A stretch of DNA of 64,000 nt, from positions 62,001-126,000 of the forward strand of contig NZ_CP027786.1 of assembly GCF_003795145.1 (NCBI RefSeq). Reading direction: 5' to 3'. Position 1 is the stretch's first letter. Every line of letters starts with the position of its first letter. Shown piece by piece: positions 53,890 through 63,450 of the stretch. The notes under the pieces are model-generated. The model was not told where the DNA came from and did no database searches. It worked only from the letters and a program-made list of their open reading frames with translations. A program made the translations under genes and the position numbers. This stretch comes from Tetragenococcus koreensis (GTDB lineage: Bacteria > Bacillota > Bacilli > Lactobacillales > Enterococcaceae).

Positions 53890-54753
53890 CTAAATAAGTT
53901 CCTCTAAAAAACTAAAATAGATGCCTAAGCTTAATAGGTCGGCTGCACCGCCTGGGCTTAGATTTTTTTTGATTAATTCTTGATTAAACATTGTTAGGGC
54001 TTGTTTAAAATTAACTTCATTCAGGCAAGCTTGATGGATCGTTGTGCCTTTTTGTTTAACTTGTTGCCAACCATTAATTCCACCACGGTGTAAAAGGTTG
54101 CTATCTTCAATTTGACTTACCAGCAAGACTAGCCCTCGTAATAACAACGTTTCTGTATCTTCATATCCTGAATACTGCCGAAAAAAAGGCAGTAGAATGT
54201 TTGATAGAGCAGGGTAGCCTTTGACGGCTTCCCCACGAACGCCTAATGAACCCGTTTTTACATATAATTTTTCACCATGAGATAAGTAATCCTTCTGCTC
54301 TATCTGGGAAAAATCGTGTTGAATTAAATGCTGGGTCATCTGCGCAGCTAAGTTTAAAATAGCTGCAGTGTCTTGTGACGAAAATGGGAGGGAATGATTT
54401 TGCATATAAAAACCAGTTGTGCCAAGCAATACTGCAAAAGAAAAATTGGCACCTTTATGAGTATTCACTTGATTAGTAGCATGTAGCATAGCGCTCTCAG
54501 CTTCAACTCCTAATTGACGTAATTTTTCAAAGAGTGCAGTTAAATCAGCAGTATGCTCAAAACCTAACTGGTAATAATCATAAAAATAAGGGGCTAAACT
54601 TTCAATACTATCGATGAATGTAAAAAAATCCATATCGCTATGGGCGCCATTATCAAAGCGATCTACCAGTCCGGGTTTAGGAGAAATGGCTACTTCATAG
54701 TAAAGTGATTTGACCGCAAAATTTGGGATTTGTTTTAATAAAGAATTATTCAA
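53890..54753 (-). CDS. citG: Triphosphoribosyl-dephospho-CoA synthase CitG
   Basis: 287 residues. Makes the precursor of the citrate lyase prosthetic group from ATP and dephospho-CoA. Family marks: YYEVAISPKPGLVDRFDNGAHSDMDFFTF (in parts, about 18-45), NTHKGANFSFAVLL, GVRGEAVKGYPAL, EDSNLLHRGG and LSPGGAADLLSL. It overlaps the regulator gene upstream by 8 bases, so the two are coupled. The lyase genes lie on the opposite strand. Confidence 0.93.
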   Translation of the reverse strand: MNNSLLKQIPNFAVKSLYYEVAISPKPGLVDRFDNGAHSDMDFFTFIDSIESLAPYFYDYYQLGFEHTADLTALFEKLRQLGVEAESAMLHATNQVNTHKGANFSFAVLLGTTGFYMQNHSLPFSSQDTAAILNLAAQMTQHLIQHDFSQIEQKDYLSHGEKLYVKTGSLGVRGEAVKGYPALSNILLPFFRQYSGYEDTETLLLRGLVLLVSQIEDSNLLHRGGINGWQQVKQKGTTIHQACLNEVNFKQALTMFNQELIKKNLSPGGAADLLSLGIYFSFLEELI

Positions 54754-55441
54754 TTTCTCTTCGTTCCATTTCTTTTAAAATAAATTGTAATGAACGATCT
54801 AAGTGTTCATGAGTAATTAAAGTAATTTGCTCGACATCATTAGTTTTCATACCGCGAAAAATCAACCAATGTTCTTCCAATGCTAGGCTTCTTCTGGCTG
54901 ATGCACGAATGGCAATGTCACGGAAGTAAACAAGGTAAGCTTGTAGGTCTGTGACGATGGCTTTTAAACGTAACATTTGGCTTTTTTTATAAATGAATGA
55001 ATTAAAATCAGAAAAATTTTGTAAAAGTTCATCAACTTGATCGGTTTTATTATAGAGTTCACCTTGTTCTAGCAGTTGTTCTAACTCATCAAAATCATTG
55101 TCGTTCATTAATGTCATTGCTTTTGTCGTTGCCAAAGTATCTAAAGCCTTACGGATATCATAAATTTCGTACGCATCTTTCATACTAATCCCTTTAACTA
55201 TAATCCCAATGCGAGGGACATGTTCTACTAATTGTTCTTTCACTAATTCTTGCAAGGCAAAGCGGATCGGTGTTCGACTGATATTTAGTTCTTCAGACAA
55301 TTCTTTTTCATTGATTCGTTTTCCTGCTGGAATATCACCTAAAATGATCGTTTTACGTAAAGCCTTATAGACACAAATTTTCAAAGGTTTATTTTGCGAT
55401 AGATCAAGATTATGTTTTATAGCGACAACGATCGGATCCAT
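54746..55441 (-). CDS. citO: GntR-family regulator of citrate metabolism (CitO-like)
   Basis: 231 residues. N-terminal winged helix (LGDIPAGKRINEKELSEELNISRTPIRFAL in parts, about 33-62), then an all-helical FCD-type effector domain. In Enterococcus the GntR protein CitO activates citrate fermentation genes when citrate is present. Position, divergent from citC and coupled to citG, supports the same role. AAGGAGGAGC precedes the ATG. Role by context. Confidence 0.85.
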   Translation of the reverse strand: MDPIVVAIKHNLDLSQNKPLKICVYKALRKTIILGDIPAGKRINEKELSEELNISRTPIRFALQELVKEQLVEHVPRIGIIVKGISMKDAYEIYDIRKALDTLATTKAMTLMNDNDFDELEQLLEQGELYNKTDQVDELLQNFSDFNSFIYKKSQMLRLKAIVTDLQAYLVYFRDIAIRASARRSLALEEHWLIFRGMKTNDVEQITLITHEHLDRSLQFILKEMERREIE

Positions 55442-56166
55442 TTTTTGCTCCTCCTTATATCAACCAACAGATTATTTACTGTAGCCTATACTTCTTCATT
55501 TTACCACAAAAATAAAGGAGACGGGGAATACCTCGCCTCTGGTGAAAACAATGTTACTTATTTGAAAATAAACAGCTATGTAGAAGAATTCATAATAATT
55601 AACACGTTCTAATTTCTTATTGATGCCTATTAGCATAGCCAAATTTTAAGAAAAAGTAAAGCTATTGTGAAAAAAAGAACAAAACAATCGTTTTTCGCAT
55701 TTGTTAATGCTTTTTTTAATCACGGTTTAATAAAATGGTTATTAGCTACAAACCCCTATATATAAATGTTTATAGTGAGTTAAGAATTTATTTTAATAAT
55801 GGAAACACGAAAAGAACAATTTTCTTGGCTGTTTTTCCTATAAATTTTATAAACTTTTCCTATAATAGGGATGTAGGTACTTTTTTAGAAAGGAGCGCAT
55901 CCTAAATCTTTTAAAGATGGTTGTTCGGCAAAGAGCAAGAAGCTTTACAATATCGTTTTGTACTGCGATTTAATTTGTATTTTTAAATAATCGTTGTTGC
56001 AATTTTGTAAGGGTTTGATTTAAATGATGTAGCATCTATCGGAATTTGTGGTGAACCGTTATTAGAATTTTAGCATAGGGGGAATGAATGGGATTATCAA
56101 TGAAGTGCGAAGAAACAAAAGTTGCCCTCAGAATATTAAGCTATGATTGGGTAGGAGGCTAAGTTG
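55442..56166. other. Divergent control region of the citrate genes
   Basis: 725 bases. It holds AT-rich candidate operators and a TATAAT (55861). A 300-base leader before citC contains only very short open frames, for example 24 codons from ATG 56088 ending just after the citC ribosome-binding site. A 20-codon fragment (GFDLNDVASIGICGEP...) near 56015-56075 reads like coding sequence, but no parent is recognised. Confidence 0.5.
55834..55866 (+). promoter_or_regulatory. citC promoter and TTTTCCTATAA direct repeat
   Basis: TTTTCCTATAA occurs at 55834-55844 and again at 55856-55866, 22 bases apart (two helical turns). The second copy contains the -10 box TATAAT. There is no good -35, as expected for an activator-dependent promoter. 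The repeat is a candidate CitO or other regulator site. Confidence 0.55.
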
Positions 56167-57165
56167 ATGGACAACAAATATACAAGCAAACGTATTTGGC
56201 TGGACAAAGATAAAAAGGGCTATGAAGACTGGCGTAATTTAATGGAAAAAGCCCACCTTCAAACGGGAGAATCTCTTGATTATACAGTAGGTATATATGA
56301 TGGGAAAAGGTTGATTGCTACTGGTTCTTTTGCTGAAAATATTATTAAGTGCGTAGCTGTTTGTAAAGATTATCAAGCAGAAAACTTATTAACAAAGGTT
56401 ATTACGCAGCTGATAGAAGAAATGAATGAATATGGCTACTTCCATTATTTCTTATATACCAAACCGGAAAGAGAAACCGTATTTCGGTCATTAGGCTTTA
56501 AAAAAATTGTTGTTAATGAAGATGTTTTGTTTATGGAACAAGGGCCTGATGATTTTTCTTCCTATCTCCATTTGTTGGAAAAAAATAAGAAACCTGGTAA
56601 AGGTGCTGGAATTGTTATGAATGCTAACCCCTTTACTAAGGGCCATCAATATCTAGTGGAAACGGCAGCCAAGAAGAGCGAACAAGTTTATGTATTTGTT
56701 TTATCAGAAGATCATTCCGAATTTTCAACAGAAGATCGGGTGGAAATGGTTGAAGCAGGGGTCAGTCATTTATCTAATGTGACAGTCTTTCCTACCAAGA
56801 AATATCTTGTTTCACAGGCTACTTTTCCGGCTTATTTTCTAAAAGATAAGGCTGAGTTAACAGTTGCTAAAACACAAGCTGCTCTTGATGCGCAAATTTT
56901 CAAAGAAAAAATTGCACCCGTTTTAGACATTCAGGTTCGCTTTGTTGGAGATGAACCTTATTCTAAAGTGACTGAAGTTTATAATCAAGCAATGCAGGAA
57001 GTTTTTGGTACAGAGTTGAGTTTAGTTATTTTACCCAGAAAAGCAATCGATGGAAATGTTATTTCTGCCACAAAAGTTCGCCAAGCCATAGCAGAAAAAG
57101 ATGAAACGTTACTTTCAGAATTTTTACCTGAAACAACATATAATTATTTAAAGAAAAACTTTTAG
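56167..57165 (+). CDS. citC: [Citrate (pro-3S)-lyase] ligase CitC
   Basis: 332 residues. Acetylates the prosthetic group thiol of citrate lyase with ATP and acetate, activating the enzyme. N-terminal GNAT-like region (1-135), then a nucleotidyltransferase domain with GIVMNANPFTKGHQYLVE (about 148-165) and the closing ISATKVRQAIAEKD. ATG 56167 is 7 bases after AGGAGG; the TTG just before it is less well placed. Confidence 0.95.
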   Translation: MDNKYTSKRIWLDKDKKGYEDWRNLMEKAHLQTGESLDYTVGIYDGKRLIATGSFAENIIKCVAVCKDYQAENLLTKVITQLIEEMNEYGYFHYFLYTKPERETVFRSLGFKKIVVNEDVLFMEQGPDDFSSYLHLLEKNKKPGKGAGIVMNANPFTKGHQYLVETAAKKSEQVYVFVLSEDHSEFSTEDRVEMVEAGVSHLSNVTVFPTKKYLVSQATFPAYFLKDKAELTVAKTQAALDAQIFKEKIAPVLDIQVRFVGDEPYSKVTEVYNQAMQEVFGTELSLVILPRKAIDGNVISATKVRQAIAEKDETLLSEFLPETTYNYLKKNF

Positions 57166-57180
57166 ATGAGGTGAGAAAAA

Positions 57181-57489
57181 GTGGAAATTTTACAAAATGC
57201 TGTCAGCGGAACGATGGAATCTAGTGACATTCAAATTACTATCCAACCCGTGGATACGGCTGAAATCCAAATCGATTTGGACAGTAGTGTGGAAAAGCAA
57301 TTTGGTCGTAAAATTCGTCAAGTGATTACAGATACTTTAGAACGTTTAGACATCCAAGGAGTCAAAATCACAGCAGTAGATAAGGGTGCACTGGATTGTA
57401 CGATTCAAGCACGCACAATTACGGCTGTTCATCGCGCAGCCAAACAAGAACATTATGATTGGAAGGAGATTGACTCATGGAACGCTTAA
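57181..57489 (+). CDS. citD: Citrate lyase gamma subunit (acyl carrier protein)
   Basis: 102 residues. Carries the phosphoribosyl-dephospho-CoA group on Ser14 in [10 protein letters not shown]. Central [13 protein letters not shown] and [10 protein letters not shown] are conserved. GTG start after GAGGTGAG. The end overlaps citE by 13 bases. Confidence 0.95.
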   Translation: MEILQNAVSGTMESSDIQITIQPVDTAEIQIDLDSSVEKQFGRKIRQVITDTLERLDIQGVKITAVDKGALDCTIQARTITAVHRAAKQEHYDWKEIDSWNA

Positions 57490-58364
57490 GAAGAACAATG
57501 ATGTTTGTCCCTGGCCAAAACGCTGCTATGTTAAGAGATGCACCATTGTATGGGGCAGATTCAATTATGTTTGATTTAGAAGACGCCGTTTCATTACCGG
57601 AAAAAGATTCTGCCAGAACACTGGTTCACAATGCTTTGCGTACCTTTGATTATAGTACAGTGGAAACTGTGGTACGGATCAATGCTTTAGATGGCGGTGG
57701 CCAGTTAGATGTTGAAGCAATGGTATTAGCCGGTGTGAATGTTATCCGTCTACCTAAAACAGAAACAGCTCAAGATATTATTGATGTTGAAAAAGTCATC
57801 ACTGAAGTAGAAGAACAAAATGGCATTGAAGTTGGAACAACTAGAATGATGGCAGCTATTGAATCGGCTGAAGGTGTTTTAAATGCGCGTGATATTGCCA
57901 AAAGTTCGGATCGTTTAATCGGTATTGCATTAGGAGCCGAAGACTATGTGACGAACCTAAAAACTGAACGATATCCAGACGGCAAAGAGCTATTTTTTGC
58001 ACGTAGTATGATTTTACATGCTGCTAGAGCTGCAGGAATTGCTGCTATTGATACAGTTTACTCAAATGTGGAAAATCCTGAAGGCTTTGAAAATGAAGTT
58101 CGTCAAATTAAACAACTTGGTTTTGATGGAAAATCAGTGATTAATCCGCGACAAATTCCGATAGTAAACAAAATTTATGCACCGACTGAAGATGAAGTTC
58201 AAGATGCTAAAGAAATTATCTGGGGCATTCGAGAAGCAAAAGAAAAAGGATCTGGTGTTATCTCAGTCAATGGGAAAATGGTGGATAAACCTGTCGTTGA
58301 ACGAGCAGAACGTGTGATTGCCTTAGCTCTTGCAGCCAATATGATCAAAGAGGAGGATATTTAG
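57477..58364 (+). CDS. citE: Citrate lyase beta subunit (citryl-ACP lyase)
   Basis: 295 residues, HpcH/HpaI barrel. Splits citryl-ACP into acetyl-ACP and oxaloacetate. [56 protein letters not shown] and [13 protein letters not shown] are the family motifs. AAGGAGAT precedes the ATG within citD. Confidence 0.96.
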   Translation: MERLRRTMMFVPGQNAAMLRDAPLYGADSIMFDLEDAVSLPEKDSARTLVHNALRTFDYSTVETVVRINALDGGGQLDVEAMVLAGVNVIRLPKTETAQDIIDVEKVITEVEEQNGIEVGTTRMMAAIESAEGVLNARDIAKSSDRLIGIALGAEDYVTNLKTERYPDGKELFFARSMILHAARAAGIAAIDTVYSNVENPEGFENEVRQIKQLGFDGKSVINPRQIPIVNKIYAPTEDEVQDAKEIIWGIREAKEKGSGVISVNGKMVDKPVVERAERVIALALAANMIKEEDI

Positions 58365-58366
58365 TT

Positions 58367-59899
58367 ATGGTATTAAATAAAGTTGGCAAAGATATTCCTC
58401 AAGAATATGCGGATAAATTTGGTGTTTATGAAGGCGAACTTGCTCATATTAATGAATACCAAGAAGCAAGTCGACAAATTAAACCTACAAAACCGCAAGA
58501 TAAAAAGTTATTAGAAAGTATCCGTGAAGCTATTAAAAAAACAGGCTTAAAGAGCGGCATGACCATTTCTTTCCATCATCATTTCCGCGAAGGTGATTAT
58601 GTGATGAACATGGTTTTAGATGAAATTGCTAAAATGGGAATTAAAGATATTTCTATTGCACCTAGTTCAATTGCTAATGTCCATGAACCATTGATTGATC
58701 ATATTAAAAATGGTGTGGTTACTAATGTTACTTCTTCTGGTTTGCGTGATAAAGTAGGCGCAGCTATTTCTGAGGGGATTATGGAAAACCCAGTAGTTAT
58801 TCGTTCCCACGGGGGTAGAGCGCGAGCTATTGCTGCCGGAGACGTGCATATTGATGTAGCTTTTTTAGGCGTACCAAGTTCAGATGAATATGGTAATTCT
58901 AATGGAACAAAAGGAAAGGCTACGTGTGGTTCATTGGGTTATGCGATGATTGACGCGAAATATGCCGACCAAGTCGTGGTTATTACTGATACCTTAGCTG
59001 ATTATCCAAATACGCCTATTAGTATTCCGCAAACTGACGTCGATTATGTAGTGGAAGTGGATAAAATTGGGGATCCAGAAGGGATTGCTAAAGGAGCTAC
59101 GCGGTTTACCAAAAATCCGAAAGAATTAATGATTGCCGAATATGCAGCCAAAGTGATTACTAGCTCGCCTTACTTTAAACAAGGCTTTTCTTTCCAAACA
59201 GGTACCGGTGGTTCTGCGTTAGCTGTGTCCCGTTATATCCGTGAAAAAATGATTGAAGATGGCATTACAGCAAGTTTTGCATTGGGCGGTATCACAAACG
59301 CTATGGTGGAATTATTACAAGAAGGATTAGTAGAAAAAATCATTGACGTACAAGACTTTGACCATCCTTCTGCGATTTCTCTTGACGAAAATGATAATCA
59401 CTATGAAATTGATGCAAATATGTACGCTTCACCATTAAGTAAGGGCGCGGTGATTAATAAATTAGATACAGCTGTTTTATCTGCTTTAGAAGTGGACACT
59501 GATTTCAACGTTAATGTCATTACTGGTTCAGATGGGGTACTTCGTGGTGCTTCCGGTGGCCACTCAGATACAAGTATGGCTTGCAATATGAGTTTAGTAA
59601 TTTCGCCTTTAGTTAGGGGCAGAATTCCAACGTTTGTTGATAAAGTAAATACAGTTGTTACTCCAGGCGATAGTGTTGATGTGATTGTAACTGAAGTGGG
59701 AATTGCTATAAATCCTAATCGTCAAGACTTAATTGAGCACTTTAAGGACCTAGACGTACCCCAATTTACTATTGAAGAACTTAAAGAGCAAGCTTATAGT
59801 ATTGTTGGAGACCCAGATCCTATTGAATATGGGGATAAAGTGGTTGCCTTAATTGAGTACCGCGATGGTTCTTTGATCGATGTGGTAAAAAATGTCTGA
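58367..59899 (+). CDS. citF: Citrate lyase alpha subunit (citrate:acetyl-ACP transferase)
   Basis: 510 residues, CoA-transferase fold. Exchanges acetyl for citryl on the acyl carrier protein. Motifs: GMTISFHHHFREGDYVMN, SHGGRARAIAAGDV, SGSDGVLRGASGGHSDT-like block (ITGSDGVLRGASGGHSDT) and FVDKVNTVVTPGDSVDV. AGAGGAGGA ribosome-binding site; the stop overlaps citX by 8 bases. Confidence 0.96.
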   Translation: MVLNKVGKDIPQEYADKFGVYEGELAHINEYQEASRQIKPTKPQDKKLLESIREAIKKTGLKSGMTISFHHHFREGDYVMNMVLDEIAKMGIKDISIAPSSIANVHEPLIDHIKNGVVTNVTSSGLRDKVGAAISEGIMENPVVIRSHGGRARAIAAGDVHIDVAFLGVPSSDEYGNSNGTKGKATCGSLGYAMIDAKYADQVVVITDTLADYPNTPISIPQTDVDYVVEVDKIGDPEGIAKGATRFTKNPKELMIAEYAAKVITSSPYFKQGFSFQTGTGGSALAVSRYIREKMIEDGITASFALGGITNAMVELLQEGLVEKIIDVQDFDHPSAISLDENDNHYEIDANMYASPLSKGAVINKLDTAVLSALEVDTDFNVNVITGSDGVLRGASGGHSDTSMACNMSLVISPLVRGRIPTFVDKVNTVVTPGDSVDVIVTEVGIAINPNRQDLIEHFKDLDVPQFTIEELKEQAYSIVGDPDPIEYGDKVVALIEYRDGSLIDVVKNV

Positions 59900-60428
59900 A
59901 GGAATATTTTCAGGAAGTGAAGTATCATTAATTGAAATGCTAGATGCTCGCGAATCACGAGCGCAGCGCCAAGAAAGACTATTAAATGAGTATCCTGATG
60001 CTGCGTTGTTGTTAGCTACTATGAATATTCCAGGTCCGGTGAAAAACTCGACTACATTAAGTCGAGTTTTTTCACAGCTGGTTGAACAGATAAAAAAAGA
60101 ACTGACAGCTTATCAAGTTTTTACAACCCGTGAAGATAATTTGAAAACGGGTCCGGAATTCTACGCAGTAGTGAAAGTTTCACCGTTAACTTTGAAAGAA
60201 AAGATGATTGACATAGAAGAAAATCATCCCTATGGTCGGTTGCTGGATTTAGATATTCATTATATATCAGGTGGCTTGCAAAGTGTAAGCCGTCAAGATA
60301 TTGAACTTCCGCCAAGAAAATGTTTGATTTGCCAAAAAAACGCGAAAGAATGCGGGCGAGAGCGTCGTCATTCAATTGCAGAAATGCAAACAAAAATCAT
60401 AGAAATTATAGAAGACGAACAAGTATAA
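59892..60428 (+). CDS. citX: Apo-citrate lyase phosphoribosyl-dephospho-CoA transferase CitX
   Basis: 178 residues. Attaches the prosthetic group to CitD. LLDARE-type opening (EMLDARESRAQRQ), MNIPGPVKNS, YGRLLDLDIHY and the C-terminal cysteine segment PRKCLICQKNAKECGRERRH are typical. It closes the citCDEFX operon, and a terminator follows. citG, which makes its substrate, is on the other strand. Confidence 0.94.
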   Translation: MSEGIFSGSEVSLIEMLDARESRAQRQERLLNEYPDAALLLATMNIPGPVKNSTTLSRVFSQLVEQIKKELTAYQVFTTREDNLKTGPEFYAVVKVSPLTLKEKMIDIEENHPYGRLLDLDIHYISGGLQSVSRQDIELPPRKCLICQKNAKECGRERRHSIAEMQTKIIEIIEDEQV

Positions 60429-60472
60429 AAAGAACCAAGCGATGAAATAGTCAATCGCTCGGTTCTTTTATT
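60428..60472. terminator. Bidirectional terminator between citX and the acetyltransferase gene
   Basis: AAAAGAACCAAGCGAT pairs with ATCGCTCGGTTCTTTT; flanking A/T tracts serve both convergent genes. Confidence 0.88.
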
Positions 60473-60999
60473 CAACTGTAGAATTCTTCTCGTAACAGTC
60501 CATAAATCAATGTGTTTGTCCACATACCTTTATTCCAAAAATCTTTTTTAAAATCGCCTTCTTTTCGCATTCCAATACGTTGACAAAGTTTTTCTGAGGC
60601 TACGTTACGTTTATCGAGAACAGCTTGTATTCGATGTATCTTTTGGGTTTCAAACAAATAATTGATGACTGCTTGAAGTGTTTCAAGAGCAAAACCCTGT
60701 CCAGCATAAGCTGGATGAAAAACATAACCAATCTCCACACTAGCAGGCATATCGGTAGGAAAAATAGAAATATCTCCGATCACTTGCTGCTCAAATTCAA
60801 CAGCTAACTGCAGTGCATTGTTGGTTGAAAAATTATTTTTTTGCACCTTTTCTTCAAACATTTGCATTGCATTTTCATCTGTCCAAGGTCCGTGTAAAAG
60901 AAACTGGCATACATCTTCACGCTGATAGAACGCAAAAGTATCAGAAAAATCACTTGGCTGAAAAGGTCGCAGGAGTGTACGGTTAGTACTTAATTTCAA
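60472..60999 (-). CDS. GNAT family N-acetyltransferase (RimJ/RimL type)
   Basis: 175 residues. The opening LSTNRTLLRPFQPSDFSDTFAFY, then SVEIGYVFHPAYAGQGFALETLQAVI (acetyl-CoA loop, in parts) and LDKRNVASEKLCQRIGMRKEG are characteristic. Substrate unknown. It is 13 bases downstream of the permease gene on the same strand, so the two are probably cotranscribed. AGAAGGGA ribosome-binding site. Confidence 0.9.
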   Translation of the reverse strand: MKLSTNRTLLRPFQPSDFSDTFAFYQREDVCQFLLHGPWTDENAMQMFEEKVQKNNFSTNNALQLAVEFEQQVIGDISIFPTDMPASVEIGYVFHPAYAGQGFALETLQAVINYLFETQKIHRIQAVLDKRNVASEKLCQRIGMRKEGDFKKDFWNKGMWTNTLIYGLLREEFYS

Positions 61000-61012
61000 A
61001 AAATCCCTTCTT

Positions 61013-62113
61013 TCAAACTATAAATGAGATGATGAGTGTTAACAACGACAAATAAACGATATTAATCAGAGAAAAATTACGAATAAAAAGCTTACGATCG
61101 TTAGGAAGCTGGATTCGAACAATTTTATAGCCAATCAAGTTTGCCAATGAAGCAATTAGTGTGCCTAATCCACCAATATTGACTCCTAAAAGTACGGATT
61201 GATGATACTTAGTAAATGGCGCTAATAAAATAGCGGCAGGTACATTAGAAATGGCTTGCGAAGTAATGATGCTACCTAATAATGTGTTTATAGGATTAGT
61301 AAACATTTTTTGCAGCCAAGCAATCAAACTCACAGATTGGCTGAGGTTACCGACGATAATAAAAAAGAAAGCAAAGGTACACAGCAAACGATAATCAACG
61401 CTTTTGAAAAGCTGAGGTTGCCAAAATAAAACAACGATAGCAACAATCATAAGCGCGACAAAGTAATCAATAATACTGAAAACGCCAGCGATCATTACAA
61501 TCATCAAGAGTCCGTGGACAGTCGCTTTCTTATGGTCAAATTGTCGGTGTGTTGTCACCAAGCTGAGAGGTTCTTTAGGTATAAGTTGAATGGATATCAT
61601 TAACATAGCCAAGGAGATGATAACTAGTAAACTGGTCGAATAAAAAAATTCCAGCAATGGGATATGGTAATAAGAATACAAAAATAAATTTTGCGGGTTA
61701 CCAAATGGAAAAAAACTGCTCCCGAGGTTTGCTGCCGCAATGATATAAACGCTTCCCAACAAAACAGCTTGACGATTAGCAATAACTTTTGTGATGCGCA
61801 AATAAATAGGTAACAGAGTCAAGATAGCGACATCATTTGTCAAAAACATTGAACTAAAAAAACTAAGGAGCACGATATAACGAATTAACTGTCTGAAAGA
61901 CAGACTTTTTTTGACTAAAATTTGGCCAAAATAGCTTAAAATTCCTGACGAATCTAAGCCGTTAACAGCAAGCATAAGACCGCCAAGAGTTACGATTACC
62001 TTAAAGTTAATATCTTGCAATGAAAAGCGTCCAAAAATAACGCAAATCAGTGCGATAACAAGTGAAAAGCTAAAAAGCAAATCACTGCGGAAAAAATCAA
62101 ACAAACGTTTCAT
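61013..62113 (-). CDS. SLC13/ArsB-like anion permease
   Basis: 366 residues with about ten hydrophobic segments. LGGLMLAVNGLDSSGI, the re-entrant segment SMFLTNDVAILTLLPI and SSFFPFGNPQNLFLYSYY, plus a second pseudo-repeat with SNVPAAILLAPF and GVNIGGLGTLIASLANLIGY, fit the ion transporter superfamily (ArsB, NhaD, CitM, SLC13). The substrate is not set by sequence. The nearness to citrate genes makes a carboxylate possible, but it is on the other strand. Confidence 0.85.
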   Translation of the reverse strand: MKRLFDFFRSDLLFSFSLVIALICVIFGRFSLQDINFKVIVTLGGLMLAVNGLDSSGILSYFGQILVKKSLSFRQLIRYIVLLSFFSSMFLTNDVAILTLLPIYLRITKVIANRQAVLLGSVYIIAAANLGSSFFPFGNPQNLFLYSYYHIPLLEFFYSTSLLVIISLAMLMISIQLIPKEPLSLVTTHRQFDHKKATVHGLLMIVMIAGVFSIIDYFVALMIVAIVVLFWQPQLFKSVDYRLLCTFAFFFIIVGNLSQSVSLIAWLQKMFTNPINTLLGSIITSQAISNVPAAILLAPFTKYHQSVLLGVNIGGLGTLIASLANLIGYKIVRIQLPNDRKLFIRNFSLINIVYLSLLTLIISFIV

Positions 62114-62255
62114 TCATAAGCTCCTTGTAAATTTCCTAGTAAAACTATTCTAGCACTCTTTTCTTTAAGGTAAAGGAAAAGAAACAGATTTGTTTACTTA
62201 CTAAAAGTAAGGCGTTAGAATAAAGTTAATATGATGAATAAGAGGAGAAAAATAA

Positions 62256-63179
62256 ATGGTAAATTTTATGAATTTTATCCAAAAAAAGAAACTGGGCAAA
62301 AATGTGATTTTTCCGGACTTCCAGTTGTCTGAGAAAACACGGCCTGGAAAAGTTGTTTTAAAAGTGGTCGATATGAAAGAAATGGTTCAGTTTTATCGAG
62401 ATATAATTGGTTTAAAGTTATTTGAAAACAATGAAGAACGAAGTATTCTAGGAGCCGGCCAAACGCCATTATTACAGCTACAAAAAATAAATAACCCACT
62501 GCCTTTGACTCAAAAAACAGGCTTGTATCATGTAGCTTTCTTGTTGCCTACAAGAAAAGACTTGGGAAATGCTCTGTATCATTATGTGGTTAATCAGGCA
62601 CCGGTTATTGGTGGAAGTGATCATGGGTATAGTGAATCAATCTATTTGACTGATCCAGAAGGCAATGGGATTGAAGTATACCGTGACAAACCAGTAGATC
62701 AATGGGACATTAGAGATGATGGTGAAATTGTTGGCATTACAAAAGAGATGGACGCTCAAGGAGTAATTGATGGGGCAGATAGGGATTGGTATGGCTTTCC
62801 TGCTGAAACAAAAGTAGGACATGTTCATCTAAAAGTGGCAAAATTACAACCCACAGAAACTTTTTATACAGATAGTCTAGGATTGTCATTAAAAAATAAT
62901 TTTGGCAGCGAAGCGAAATTTTTTGCTACAGGTAACTATCATCACCATATTGGCTCGAATATTTGGATGTCAAAAGATACTCCAGCGATGGAGGAAAACG
63001 ATCTTGGTTTGGCTTATTTTAGTTTTTATGTGGAAAATCACCAAGAACTAGATCGTCTTGAAAGCCATTGGCAAGAAAAAAAGTTGTCTTATCAGAAGGA
63101 TAAAAAGGGAAACTTATGGATTACTGACCCAAATGGCATTGAAATAAAGTTTGAGATCACGCCAGTTATTCATGAATGA
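62256..63179 (+). CDS. Two-domain VOC (glyoxalase/dioxygenase) protein, CatE-like
   Basis: 307 residues with two vicinal-oxygen-chelate modules (about 25-150 and 185-305). Metal-site regions are GLYHVAFLLP, ITDPEGN/YLTDPEGNGIEVYRD in the first module, and VGHVHLKVAKL with WITDPNGIEIKFE in the second. Resembles catechol-2,3-dioxygenase family CatE of Bacillus; true substrate unknown. AGAGGAGA precedes ATG 62256. Confidence 0.88.
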   Translation: MVNFMNFIQKKKLGKNVIFPDFQLSEKTRPGKVVLKVVDMKEMVQFYRDIIGLKLFENNEERSILGAGQTPLLQLQKINNPLPLTQKTGLYHVAFLLPTRKDLGNALYHYVVNQAPVIGGSDHGYSESIYLTDPEGNGIEVYRDKPVDQWDIRDDGEIVGITKEMDAQGVIDGADRDWYGFPAETKVGHVHLKVAKLQPTETFYTDSLGLSLKNNFGSEAKFFATGNYHHHIGSNIWMSKDTPAMEENDLGLAYFSFYVENHQELDRLESHWQEKKLSYQKDKKGNLWITDPNGIEIKFEITPVIHE

Positions 63180-63200
63180 TTTTCCACTTTGGGGGGGATT

Positions 63201-63450
63201 ATGGATAAAAAATACAGGTCAAGGTAACAATTGTCCGACCCAAAGGATATAAAGATAGCCACGAGAATATTTATCCGCTTAACTACGGTTATATCCTAGC
63301 CATTATTCACGTGAAGTCGATGTGGAAGATAAATGGGTAGCCATCAAAGCAAGTGAAGAATTTTCAATTATAGAAGTAAAAAATTCTACACATTTTTTAG
63401 AACAATATTTTCAGTCAACGATCGAATTGCTACAAAAAGAAACTAACTAA
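63201..63450 (+). pseudogene. Broken inorganic pyrophosphatase family gene
   Basis: Three frames together spell a short family-I pyrophosphatase-like protein: KVTIVRPKGYKDSHENIYPLNYGYI, AIIH, then REVDVEDKWVAIKASEEF...IEVKNSTHFLEQYFQSTIELL (in parts). There are at least three lesions. A missing A in the A-run at 63206-63212 shifts frame after MDKK. An internal deletion joins NYGYI to LAIIH, removing the segment with the active-site aspartates. One base is missing after the CAC at about 63318. A GGGGGGG ribosome-binding site precedes the ATG. Not functional. Confidence 0.8.

Noticed and set aside
55412-55612. 66-codon plus-strand frame over the start of the GntR-type gene
   Set aside because: Runs antisense through the regulator start and its ribosome-binding site; no ribosome-binding site of its own and no recognisable domain.
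55888-55975. Possible ATC-initiated leader peptide (AAAGGAG then ATC) before citC
   Set aside because: Spacing is only 4 bases and the 24-codon frame has no features; too weak beside the divIB and ylmG cases.
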